Below are positions 38,037 to 46,089 of a stretch of DNA of 64,000 bases, piece by piece. Position 1 is the stretch's first letter. Each line of letters opens with the position of its first letter. Below the pieces are notes generated by a model. The model worked only from the letters and a program-made list of their open reading frames with translations. It was not told where the DNA came from and did no database searches. The translations under genes and the position numbers were made by a program. The stretch is from DATBFU01 sp035498405 (lineage in GTDB: Bacteria > Acidobacteriota > Thermoanaerobaculia > UBA5066 > Gp7-AA6). The stretch spans positions 1 through 64,000 of the forward strand of contig DATKAE010000011.1 in the NCBI GenBank assembly GCA_035498405.1, read 5' to 3'.

Positions 38037-39098
38037 AAGACGAAGAGGCTGCTTGTTGCGTTGACGTTTCTTGCGGCAAGAGCCGTCGCCGCGCTGCCTC
38101 CGGTGACGGAGGGAGACTTCGTGCTGCGGGATTTCCGATTCGCGAGCGGCGAAACGCTCCCGCAGGTCAGGATCCACTACCGCACCCTCGGCGCGCCGCG
38201 GCGCGATGCCAATGGAGTCGTGAGAAACGCGGTCTTGATCCTGCACGGAACGACGGGCTCGGGAAGGCAGTTTCTGACCGACAACTTCGCAGGCGTTCTC
38301 TTCGGGCCGGGGCAGCTGCTCGACGCCGAAAGCCACTACCTGATCCTGCCCGACGGGATCGGCCACGGCGATTCGTCGCGGCCGTCCGATGGTCTTCGGG
38401 CACGCTTCCCCCGCTACACCTATGACGACATGGTCGTGGCGCAGTACCGGCTGCTCACGGAGGGCCTGGGGGTCGCCCACCTGCATCTGGTCCTCGGCAC
38501 GTCGATGGGCGGGATGCACACGTGGGTGTGGGGCGAAAAATATCCGGACTTCATGGACGGCCTCGTCCCCCTGGCCTGCCTGCCGGTTCCGATCGCCGGC
38601 CGCAATCGTGCGTGGCGCAAGATGATCTCCGAGGACATTCGCAACGATCCGGACTGGAAGCAGGGCGACTACGAGCGACAGCCAGGGAGCCTCACGACGG
38701 CGGTGCAGCTGATGGTCCTCATGGTCGGCAGTCCTTTGCAGTGGCAAAAGGCCGCCCCGACCCCGGAGGATGCCGACCGGTACCTGGCCGAGCAGATGGG
38801 AATGCGGCTGGCCGGCGTCGACGCCAACAACCTGCTCTACGCCTTCGAGGCCTCGCGCGAGTACGACCCGGCGCCGGGGCTCGAGCGAATCGAGAAGCCG
38901 CTCGTCGCGATCAATTTCGCCGACGACGAAATCAACCCGCCGGAGCTCGGCGTCCTCCCGGCCCTCATGAGCCGCGTGCGACAGGGGCGCTACGTCCTGA
39001 TTCCGGCGAGCGAGCAGACGCGCGGCCACGCGACCCACTCGTACCCCGTTTTCTGGCAGGAGCATCTGAAGGCCTTCCTCGCGCGGTTGCCCAATTAA
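38019..39098 (+). CDS. Exported alpha/beta hydrolase, homoserine acetyltransferase-like
   Basis: The 359-residue protein has a signal peptide (about 5-26) and then the MetX-like fold: IHYRTLGAPRRDANG, AVLILHGTTGSG (oxyanion hole), the nucleophile elbow GTSMGGMH, and late INFADDEINPP and SEQTRGHATHSY for the acid and His. Cytoplasmic MetX acylates homoserine; an exported version is more likely a hydrolase or acyltransferase of unknown substrate. GTG 38019 and GTG 38028 are both possible starts. Confidence 0.8.
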   Translation: MRGVRVKTKRLLVALTFLAARAVAALPPVTEGDFVLRDFRFASGETLPQVRIHYRTLGAPRRDANGVVRNAVLILHGTTGSGRQFLTDNFAGVLFGPGQLLDAESHYLILPDGIGHGDSSRPSDGLRARFPRYTYDDMVVAQYRLLTEGLGVAHLHLVLGTSMGGMHTWVWGEKYPDFMDGLVPLACLPVPIAGRNRAWRKMISEDIRNDPDWKQGDYERQPGSLTTAVQLMVLMVGSPLQWQKAAPTPEDADRYLAEQMGMRLAGVDANNLLYAFEASREYDPAPGLERIEKPLVAINFADDEINPPELGVLPALMSRVRQGRYVLIPASEQTRGHATHSYPVFWQEHLKAFLARLPN

Positions 39099-39241
39099 GG
39101 GGCCCCTTCGACGGGGCATTACCGCCGGAGTCCCCTGGCCATTGGGTCAGCTTTGGCACAGGTCAATCCGCGCGATCGCCGGAACCAAGTGGTTGATGTC
39201 ACGACGGTTGAAGGAGGCGGCGGACAGGACTGCAAATTTGT

Positions 39242-39270
39242 TTGACAAATCTGGACCGGGACCCTACGCT
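39242..39270 (+). promoter_or_regulatory. Candidate sigma-70 promoter for the DUF1800 cluster
   Basis: A perfect TTGACA (39242-39247) is followed after 17 bases by TACGCT (39265-39270), a 3-of-6 match to TATAAT. It would give an untranslated leader of about 240 bases containing the palindrome at 39453. Confidence 0.35.
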
Positions 39271-39452
39271 CAAGCCCACCAAAAAATGAAGTTCTCGTCC
39301 TTTCAGGGCGGGGAGAAAAGGGCGCCGGAGTCACACTGCGGAGCTCTTTTCGTCCCGCTCGAGACCGTCAGGCAGATTCGCCTTCGAGCGGTTGCGCTCG
39401 TTTCTCCTGGCAGGCCGTCTCACAGGAACGCACTTTCTTCGGAAAGACGGGT

Positions 39453-39465
39453 GTTGTCCGACAAC
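39453..39465. promoter_or_regulatory. Palindrome GTTGTC-C-GACAAC upstream of DUF1800 gene
   Basis: A perfect 6-bp inverted repeat with one central base, flanked by GGG and CCC and followed by CCTTTTG, lies 51 bp before the ATG. It could be an operator or a leader hairpin. Confidence 0.4.
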
Positions 39466-39516
39466 CCTTTTGATCCTGGCGTCGTCTGAAACAGGAGGCT
39501 TCCTCGGAAGGGCCTT

Positions 39517-41988
39517 ATGAAAAATCGCAGAAGCGGCTTCCCCATCGCGCGCGCTCTTTCCGCGACCCGGCGGCCCCGCGCCGCGAGACTCTCCCTGGTC
39601 GTGTTGCTGGCTCTCTTGACCGGCGGCATCCCTCTGGGGGGCCCCGGTTCGCCTCCCGCACGCGCGATTCCCGTCGCGTCGGCGGCTGCGCCCGCGGCCA
39701 TCGCGAGCGCCAACGCGGCGAGCTATTACACGGTGACGCCCTGCCGGCTGATCGACACCCGAACCGCCAATGGGCCCTATGGCGGACCGCCCATCTCGGG
39801 CGGCCCCACCGCCGCCCGGACGTTCGTCTTCGCGGGACGCTGCAAGACCTCGCCCACGGCCGGGGCGATCTCCTTGAACGTGACGGTGACCGCCCCCGGG
39901 GCCACCGGTTTCGTGACCCTCTATCCCGGCGGGGCCACTTTGCCGAACACCTCCACGATCAACTTCAAAGCCGGACAGACGCGCGCCAACAACGCCGTCG
40001 TCGCCACCGGTTTCGGCGGTGACATCGTGATTTATGCCGGTCTGCCTGCCGGAATCACCACCAACGTGATCGTGGACGTCAACGGATACTTCGACCTCCC
40101 CACCAACAATCAGCCTCCCACCGCCAACGCCGGTCCCGATCAGACCATCAGCCTGCCCAACAGCGCGAGCCTGAACGGCAGCGGCACCGACGACGGCCTG
40201 CCGAACCCGCCCGCGGCCCTGACCTACTCCTGGTCCAAGGTCAGCGGCCCGGGCACCGTCACCTTCGGAGACGCGACGCAGGCGGCCACCAACGCCAGCT
40301 TCAGCCTCGCCGGAGTCTACGTGCTTCGGCTGACCGTCAGCGACTCCGTAATCACCGACTTCGACGACATCACCATCAACGTCAACCCTGCGGCCGCGGC
40401 CAACCCGACCGCCGACGCCGTGCGGTTCCTCGAGCAGTCGACCTGGGGACCCACCGACGCGCTCATCGCCCACGTCCAAGCCGTCGGGTTCATCGGCTTC
40501 CTAAACGAGCAGTTCGCGACACCGAGCTCCGGAAACGTTTTCCTGCCCCTCTGGCCCAACAACACGCCCACCAGCTGCAACTCCACCTGCTTCCGCGACA
40601 ACTACACGATGTATCCGCTGCAGCGGCGTCTCTTCACCAACGCCCTCTACGCGCCCGACCAGCTCCGCCAGCGGGTCGCCTTTGCTCTCCACAAGCTCCT
40701 GGTCGTCTCGGGCTTCGACATCTCCATGCCGAGCCGCCTGAATCCCTATCTTCAGATCCTCGACCGCAATGCCTTCGGGAACTTCCGACAGCTCATGTAC
40801 GAGATCACGCTGAACCCGGCGATGGGCCAGTACCTCAACATGAACACGAACACGAAGACGAACCCGAACGAGAACTACGCGCGCGAGATCATGCAGCTCT
40901 TCACGATCGGGACGGATCTCCTGAACGCCGACGGCACGCCCGAGTACGACGTCAGCGGCATTCCCTACCCGACCTACGATCAGAGCGTCGTGACGAATCT
41001 GGCCAAGGTCTTCACCGGCTGGAGATTCTCGCCCGACCTGCCGTACCCGCCCGACCCGAACAACTCCATCGACGACTACGTCACGCCGATGGTCTTGAGC
41101 GCCAGCCGCCACGACACCGGCCAGAAGACGATCTTGAACGGCCAGATCATCAACGCCGGTCAGACCGGCGACCAGGACCTGAACCAGGCGCTCGACATCA
41201 TTTTCAATCACTCCAACGTCGGGCCGTATTTGGCCAAGCAGCTCATTCACCAGCTGGTGACGAGCAATCCGAGCCCCGCCTACGTCGGGCGCGTCGCCGC
41301 CATCTTCAACGACAACGGCTCGGGAGTCCGCGGCGACATGAAGTCGGTCATCACCGCCATCCTGCTCGATCCCGAGGCCCGGGGCGACCTGAAGACCGAT
41401 CCGGCGTACGGTCACTTCAAGGAGCCGGTGCTCCTCATCACCAACCTGCTCCGGGCCTTCGACGTCAAGGGGGACGGGTTGCCGCAAAGCGACGGCAATT
41501 TGAACGGGAGCTCCTCCTCGATGGGTCAGGACGCCTACCGGCCGCCGACGGTGTTCAGCTACTTCCCGGCCGACTTCGAGGTGGCCGGCACCGGCGGCCT
41601 GCTCGGACCCGAGTTCGGAATCGCCTCGGCCACGACGGCGCTCAAGCGCGACAACTTCATCAACACGATGGTTTTCTCGAAGCTCACCAAGAGCAGCAAT
41701 CCCACGACCGGCAACTCCCCCTACGGCACGACGCTCGACTTCACTCGCATCCTGACCTTCGCCGCGGGTCCTCCCGGACCCCTCATCGACGAGCTCAACC
41801 GCGTGATGCTGCACGGGTCGATGTCCACGTACGCCAACTCCGGACCGAACAACATGTGGGACAGCCTCTATCAGGCGATCACCGCGATCCCGTGCGCCAA
41901 CCCGTGCACCGGGACACCCGCCCTGCAGCGCGTCCAGCAGGCCGTCTATCTCGTCGCGACTTCGTCGCAATATCAGGTGCAAAGATGA
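39517..41988 (+). CDS. Exported DUF1800 protein with trefoil-like and PKD N-terminal domains
   Basis: The 823-residue protein has a long signal peptide (about 1-65), then a domain starting YYTVTPCRLIDTRT (about 68-190), which recurs at the N-terminus of many secreted proteins, then a PKD domain (about 195-295, PPTANAGPDQTISL), then DUF1800 (about 300-823) with RFLEQSTWGPTDALI, NENYAREIMQLFTIG and VFTGWRFSP. DUF1800 function is unknown; its genes almost always precede DUF1501 genes, as here, with ATGA overlap. Location is probably extracellular or outer surface. GGAGG precedes the ATG. Confidence 0.9.
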   Translation: MKNRRSGFPIARALSATRRPRAARLSLVVLLALLTGGIPLGGPGSPPARAIPVASAAAPAAIASANAASYYTVTPCRLIDTRTANGPYGGPPISGGPTAARTFVFAGRCKTSPTAGAISLNVTVTAPGATGFVTLYPGGATLPNTSTINFKAGQTRANNAVVATGFGGDIVIYAGLPAGITTNVIVDVNGYFDLPTNNQPPTANAGPDQTISLPNSASLNGSGTDDGLPNPPAALTYSWSKVSGPGTVTFGDATQAATNASFSLAGVYVLRLTVSDSVITDFDDITINVNPAAAANPTADAVRFLEQSTWGPTDALIAHVQAVGFIGFLNEQFATPSSGNVFLPLWPNNTPTSCNSTCFRDNYTMYPLQRRLFTNALYAPDQLRQRVAFALHKLLVVSGFDISMPSRLNPYLQILDRNAFGNFRQLMYEITLNPAMGQYLNMNTNTKTNPNENYAREIMQLFTIGTDLLNADGTPEYDVSGIPYPTYDQSVVTNLAKVFTGWRFSPDLPYPPDPNNSIDDYVTPMVLSASRHDTGQKTILNGQIINAGQTGDQDLNQALDIIFNHSNVGPYLAKQLIHQLVTSNPSPAYVGRVAAIFNDNGSGVRGDMKSVITAILLDPEARGDLKTDPAYGHFKEPVLLITNLLRAFDVKGDGLPQSDGNLNGSSSSMGQDAYRPPTVFSYFPADFEVAGTGGLLGPEFGIASATTALKRDNFINTMVFSKLTKSSNPTTGNSPYGTTLDFTRILTFAAGPPGPLIDELNRVMLHGSMSTYANSGPNNMWDSLYQAITAIPCANPCTGTPALQRVQQAVYLVATSSQYQVQR

Positions 41989-43463
41989 CCAAGAAAGAGC
42001 AAACCCGCAGGGACTTCCTCGTCCGCACCTCGTGCGCCGCCCTCGGCGCGGCGGCCGCCTCCGCGAGCCTGAAGAAGTTCGGCCTCTTGACGGCCAAGGC
42101 GCTCGAGTCCGCCGTCAACGCGAGCGATCCGAACTACAAGGCCCTCGTCTGCATCTTCTTGAGCGGCGGCAACGACTCCAACAACATGATCGTGCCGATG
42201 GCCGGCAGCCTGCTGACGGCCTACAACACCGCGCGACCCGCCGGCTCGGGGCTGCAGCTCTCCCAGGGCGCGCTTCACCCGATCACGGTGCCGGGCCTCG
42301 GCCAGTTCGGCCTGCACGCGAACCTCGGGACGACCGCCGCAAACCAGCCCGACCCGACCAAGGTCCTGCACACCCTCTGGGGACAGCAGCGTCTCGCGGT
42401 CGTCTGCAACGTCGGGCCGCTCGTCGTGCCGCTGCCGAACAAGACCGCCTACCAGAGCAGCGCGAACAAGAAGCCCTATCAGCTCTTCTCGCATTCCGAT
42501 CAGGTCGCCCAATGGCAGACGTCGGTTTCGGATCATGTCAGCCAGACCGGCTGGGGCGGCCGCACGGCCGACAAGACGATCTCCTTCAACGTCGGCTCGG
42601 GCTTTCCCCTGGTCACGTCGATCGCGGGCACGGCCGCCTTCGCCCAGGGCATCCAGACGCGTCCCTTGGGCATCCAGCCGGCTCCCACGGCGCTCAACAA
42701 CATCCTGGTCTTGAACGGCTTTGCCTCCGGGCAGACCGGCTTCAACGCGACATACTCGCCGCCGCGAAAGTTGTCGATGGATTTCCTGCGCACGATCGAT
42801 CGCACGGCCCTTCTGGTCGCCGCGGCGAGCGACTCAACCGAGCAGGCTGTCGACATCGGCAGCGCTCTCTCGACCGATCCGACCATCGCGACCGTCTTTC
42901 CCAACAGCGGGCTCGCCAACCAGCTGCTCCAGGTCGCGAAGGTCATCAAGATCCACCAGGGTCTCGGCGTCCAGCGCCAGATCTTCTTCTGCCAGCAAGG
43001 CGGCTACGACACCCACCAGGACCAGATCAACAACCAGGGAGACCTCTTTCAGGATCTCTCCGAGGCGATGAAGGCCTTCTACGACGCCACCGTCGAGTTG
43101 CAACTGGAAACCCAGGTCACGACCTTCACGCTTTCCGATTTCGGGCGCACGCTCGAGCCCTCCGGGTCGGGCGGCGACGTCGGCACCGACCATGGCTGGG
43201 GCAACCATCAGTTCGTCATGGGAGGCTCGGTCCTGGGCGGCAACTTCTACGGAGTGCCGGGTCCGAGTGGAAACGTCTTCCCGACGCTGACGCTGAACGG
43301 ACCGGACGACACGGACGACCGCGGCCGGTGGATCCCGTCGGCCGCCGTGGATCAGTATGCGGCGACTCTGGCGACGTGGTTCGGCCTCGCGCCCGGGGAC
43401 CTTCCCTACGTGTTCCCCAACATCGGGCATTTCTCGACGTCCAACCTCGGTTTCATGGCTTGA
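41985..43463 (+). CDS. DUF1501 protein with Tat signal
   Basis: The 492-residue protein begins with a twin-arginine signal (TRRDFLVRTSC, then a hydrophobic Ala-rich stretch). The body has the DUF1501 features VCIFLSGGNDSNNM, FCQQGGYDTHQDQ and DFGRTLEPSG...GTDHGWG, which map on the alkaline-phosphatase/sulfatase fold with Asp/His metal ligands. Export through Tat implies folding, perhaps with metal, before translocation. It forms a translationally coupled pair with the DUF1800 gene. Confidence 0.9.
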   Translation: MTKKEQTRRDFLVRTSCAALGAAAASASLKKFGLLTAKALESAVNASDPNYKALVCIFLSGGNDSNNMIVPMAGSLLTAYNTARPAGSGLQLSQGALHPITVPGLGQFGLHANLGTTAANQPDPTKVLHTLWGQQRLAVVCNVGPLVVPLPNKTAYQSSANKKPYQLFSHSDQVAQWQTSVSDHVSQTGWGGRTADKTISFNVGSGFPLVTSIAGTAAFAQGIQTRPLGIQPAPTALNNILVLNGFASGQTGFNATYSPPRKLSMDFLRTIDRTALLVAAASDSTEQAVDIGSALSTDPTIATVFPNSGLANQLLQVAKVIKIHQGLGVQRQIFFCQQGGYDTHQDQINNQGDLFQDLSEAMKAFYDATVELQLETQVTTFTLSDFGRTLEPSGSGGDVGTDHGWGNHQFVMGGSVLGGNFYGVPGPSGNVFPTLTLNGPDDTDDRGRWIPSAAVDQYAATLATWFGLAPGDLPYVFPNIGHFSTSNLGFMA

Positions 43464-43464
43464 G

Positions 43465-44280
43465 GTGAGGGTTCCGAGGGTTCTGCGCGGGCTCGCCGCG
43501 GTGTCGCTGTGGTCGATTGCGGGTTCGCTCGCGTTGGAGCCGATTGCGGCCGCCGCGCCAGAAACGGTCAACGCAACCTCTCCCGACGCCCAGAGCGAGG
43601 CGCAGGAGGGCTTGCGGCTCTATCAAGCTCGCGACTTCGCCGCTGCGGAGCAGCACTTCGAACGCTCCTTGAAGCTCGACCCGGGCTCGGTCGAAACCCT
43701 CTTTCTGCTCGCTCGCACGCTCAACATGCGGTTTCGCCTGAGCCGGGAAGAGTCTGAGCGGTCAGAGCTGGCCCGCCGGGCCATGACCGCCTACGAGGGT
43801 GTCCTGGCCCGCGACCCCGACCGCGGCGAAGCGTACCAGGCGCTGCTCGCGCTGGCCCGCGACGCCGACGACGCGGCGGCGCTGCCGTGGCTCGAGCGGC
43901 AGGCCGGCGACGCGAGTCTCCCGCCCGGCCGCAGGGCGGACGCCCTGCAGGCGCTCGCCGCCCGCAGCCGCGCCTGCGCCGAGCGGAAGCTGCAGCAGAT
44001 CTCCCAGGAGCCGGTCCTCCTCGATTCGAGCTCCGCCGCCCGCGAGTGCGCCATGCGAGGCATGGCTTCGATACAGCAGGCGCTGCAGCTCGTCCCGCAA
44101 CGCGGGTCGGCGTGGAGCGAGCAGGCCCGCCTCCTCTCCACTCTGGCGGAGGTCTGCGCTCTTCAGGGACAGCCCGAGCAAAGAGCGGCCTACGAGAAGC
44201 AGGCGGGCGAGTCACGCCGCAAGGCGGAGCAAATCCGCGTTTCCGAATCGGTTCAGGGCAAGCCACCCCGGTCGTATTGA
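43465..44280 (+). CDS. Exported tetratricopeptide-repeat protein
   Basis: The 271-residue protein has a signal peptide (about 1-35) and at least two TPR units (QEGLRLYQARDFAAAEQHFERSLKLDPGS and a degenerate one at the C-terminus). It starts at GTG 43465, one base after the DUF1501 stop, with GAGG overlapping the stop, so it belongs to the same transcript. It probably scaffolds the exported DUF1800/DUF1501 proteins, an inference from context. Confidence 0.75.
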   Translation: MRVPRVLRGLAAVSLWSIAGSLALEPIAAAAPETVNATSPDAQSEAQEGLRLYQARDFAAAEQHFERSLKLDPGSVETLFLLARTLNMRFRLSREESERSELARRAMTAYEGVLARDPDRGEAYQALLALARDADDAAALPWLERQAGDASLPPGRRADALQALAARSRACAERKLQQISQEPVLLDSSSAARECAMRGMASIQQALQLVPQRGSAWSEQARLLSTLAEVCALQGQPEQRAAYEKQAGESRRKAEQIRVSESVQGKPPRSY

Positions 44281-44311
44281 GCCGCCGGGCACTTCCAAGA
44301 GAGCGCGCCGC

Positions 44312-45478
44312 TTGTACGATCTCCTCCGAGGCATTGCAGCAGTCGGATTGGCGCTGCTCGGATTCGGTTTCGAACCGGCGTCGGCCCCGACGGCGGCCTT
44401 CACGATTGCCCCGACGAACCCCGCCGCGGGCGTCCCGATGCAGATGACCGATACATCGACCGGATCGCCGACTTCCTGGAGATGGGACTTCGGAGACGGA
44501 CAGACGTCGACTTCGCCCGCCCCGACGCACGTGTACGCCGCCGCCGGAACCTATTCCGTGAGCCTGACCGCAGCCAACGGCGGAGGACAGAGCGTGGCAA
44601 CCGCAACGGTCGTCGTGTCGGAGGAGGACACGCTGCGTTTGAACGCCAGGCACAGCTTCGAGGTGACGCTCGAGGCGCGGGATCCGAGGACCGGCAACAC
44701 CGGAACCGGGCGGGCCATCCCGCAAAACGACGTCTTCGGCTATTTCACCATCCCGATACTGGTTCCGACCTCGGGTCCGCTCGTTCCCGAAGTGTTCGTC
44801 AAGATCCTGGATGCCACGGCAATCGGGCAGAACTACTGGGTCTTCTGGGGAGGCCTGACCGACCTCGACTACACGCTGCGCGTGACGGAAACCTCGACGG
44901 GAGTCACGAAGGAGTACCACAATCCCGTCACCGGAAGCCCGTCCTGCCTGGGTGCCGACACGTCGGGCTTCGGAGGCTCGCCGACGGTCACGCCGTCCGG
45001 AACCTCCCCCACGGCCACGCGGACCGTGCCACCCATCTTCACGTTCACACCGAGTCTGACCCCGACTCGCAATCCCACGCCCACGCCGACGCCGACTCCG
45101 ACCGCGCTGGCTACGGTCGACGTCCAATTGCAGGCTCTGTCGTGGCAGTGGGATTTCTTGTCCGGCACCGAGACATCTTCCGACCCGAACTGGCCCGGCA
45201 TCAACACGATCACCCTCCGCGTGGGCCGAACCTATCGGTTCGACGTCTTCAACGGAAACCCGCTGCTCGACCCGCCTCTGTCCTCCCACACGTTCAGCGG
45301 CGTCTCCGGGATCGGGCTAAACGGCGGTGCGATGGCGCCGGGACAGCACCTCGCCACTCAGACGATCACGATCACGAGCGGAATGGTCGGCAGTTACTCC
45401 TTCATGTGCACGGACTCGGCCTGCGGCACGAGCAGCCAGCACGACCGGATGGGCGGCCGCATCATCGTATCCAACTAG
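44312..45478 (+). CDS. Exported PKD and cupredoxin-like protein, TTG start
   Basis: The 388-residue protein has a signal peptide (LYDLLRGIAAVGLALLGFG), a PKD domain (about 30-105, WRWDFGDGQTS), a beta-rich domain (about 110-220), a Thr/Pro linker (TPTPTPTPT) and a C-terminal cupredoxin-like domain. The latter has SSHTFSG and FMCTDSACG...QHDRMGG, offering His, Cys, Cys, His and Met in the order of a copper centre. Homologues could carry electrons or be structural. No ATG or GTG fits; TTG at 44312 is the only start before the signal peptide. It follows the TPR gene by 31 bp. Confidence 0.75.
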   Translation: MYDLLRGIAAVGLALLGFGFEPASAPTAAFTIAPTNPAAGVPMQMTDTSTGSPTSWRWDFGDGQTSTSPAPTHVYAAAGTYSVSLTAANGGGQSVATATVVVSEEDTLRLNARHSFEVTLEARDPRTGNTGTGRAIPQNDVFGYFTIPILVPTSGPLVPEVFVKILDATAIGQNYWVFWGGLTDLDYTLRVTETSTGVTKEYHNPVTGSPSCLGADTSGFGGSPTVTPSGTSPTATRTVPPIFTFTPSLTPTRNPTPTPTPTPTALATVDVQLQALSWQWDFLSGTETSSDPNWPGINTITLRVGRTYRFDVFNGNPLLDPPLSSHTFSGVSGIGLNGGAMAPGQHLATQTITITSGMVGSYSFMCTDSACGTSSQHDRMGGRIIVSN

Positions 45479-45558
45479 CCTGTCGACAATCACTTAAGCT
45501 CGAATCGGGACCGCCCAAACCATACGACGGCTCCCGGTGCGGCACCACCAACGAGCCA

Positions 45559-45586
45559 TTGCCGGCAGACGCCCGCCCGATAGCAT
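45559..45586 (+). promoter_or_regulatory. Candidate promoter upstream of the zinc-ribbon gene
   Basis: TTGCCG and TAGCAT, each four of six to consensus, are separated by 16 bases. The predicted start lies just before the GGAGGTG at 45594-45600. Confidence 0.3.
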
Positions 45587-45614
45587 TAGAGTTGGAGGTG
45601 ATGCCCCGCAACGC

Positions 45615-45854
45615 ATGACGCACCCACGCGGAAAGCGGCCATTCGTGCTCGAGTGCGCGCACTGCCAGAAGAGTCTTCTCGTCCGCGGTTATGACCTGGA
45701 AGACGCGGCGACGAGAATCCTGATTCACGGCTGGCGGGCGTTCGCGGACAACGTGCTGCACTGCGCTCGCTGCGACGGGCGCGAACGGCAGCAAGTTTGT
45801 GAGCACTGGATGCCGCAGCGCCGCCCGGGACGCTTGCGCCGACCAGTCGCCTAG
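45615..45854 (+). CDS. Small zinc-ribbon-like protein
   Basis: The 79-residue protein has two Cys pairs, CAHC (about 15-18) and CARC (about 52-55), plus CEHW, a plausible zinc ribbon, and a basic C-terminus (RRPGRLRRP). No family is recognised. A GGAGGTG lies 15 bases before the ATG, with a five-codon mini-frame (ATG at 45601) in between whose TGA overlaps this ATG. Between this gene and 46089 I see only an 8-bp hairpin at 45983-46001 without a T-tract. Confidence 0.5.
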   Translation: MTHPRGKRPFVLECAHCQKSLLVRGYDLEDAATRILIHGWRAFADNVLHCARCDGRERQQVCEHWMPQRRPGRLRRPVA

Positions 45855-46089
45855 CAAGACCCCGCCCTCGGGACCCCGATGCGACGCCTGTCCGGACAGG
45901 CGGGACCGGGCGAGTCCTGACGCTTCGAACCCACTCTCGACACCACCCTCGGGCTCGCCGGCGATCCCGTGCGAGAATCGCACGACCGGCCTCGCCGGTC
46001 GCGATGCCAGACGCGCGCCGCCCTGATGGGGATCAGCCCGAGGCCCATGCCACCACCGGGCGACGCCGGTCGAAGGATCCGCTCACTTG

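Larger units (their letters stand above)
39099..39516 (+). other. 418-bp intergenic region before the DUF1800 cluster
   Basis: No convincing gene is present; the longest open frame lacks a ribosome-binding site and domain character. It holds a candidate sigma-70 promoter (39242-39270), a palindrome (39453-39465) and the GGAGG site that serves the next gene. The hairpin GCCCC-TTCGAC-GGGGC just after the hydrolase stop lacks a T-tract. Confidence 0.6.

Noticed and set aside
39154..39170. Sigma-54-like TGGCAC box upstream of the DUF1800 cluster
   Set aside because: The -24 element is present but no GC/TTGC element occurs at -12, so the site does not fit despite the NtrC-type regulator in the window.
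45983..46001. 8-bp hairpin as terminator
   Set aside because: The stem is good but no T-run follows on either strand.
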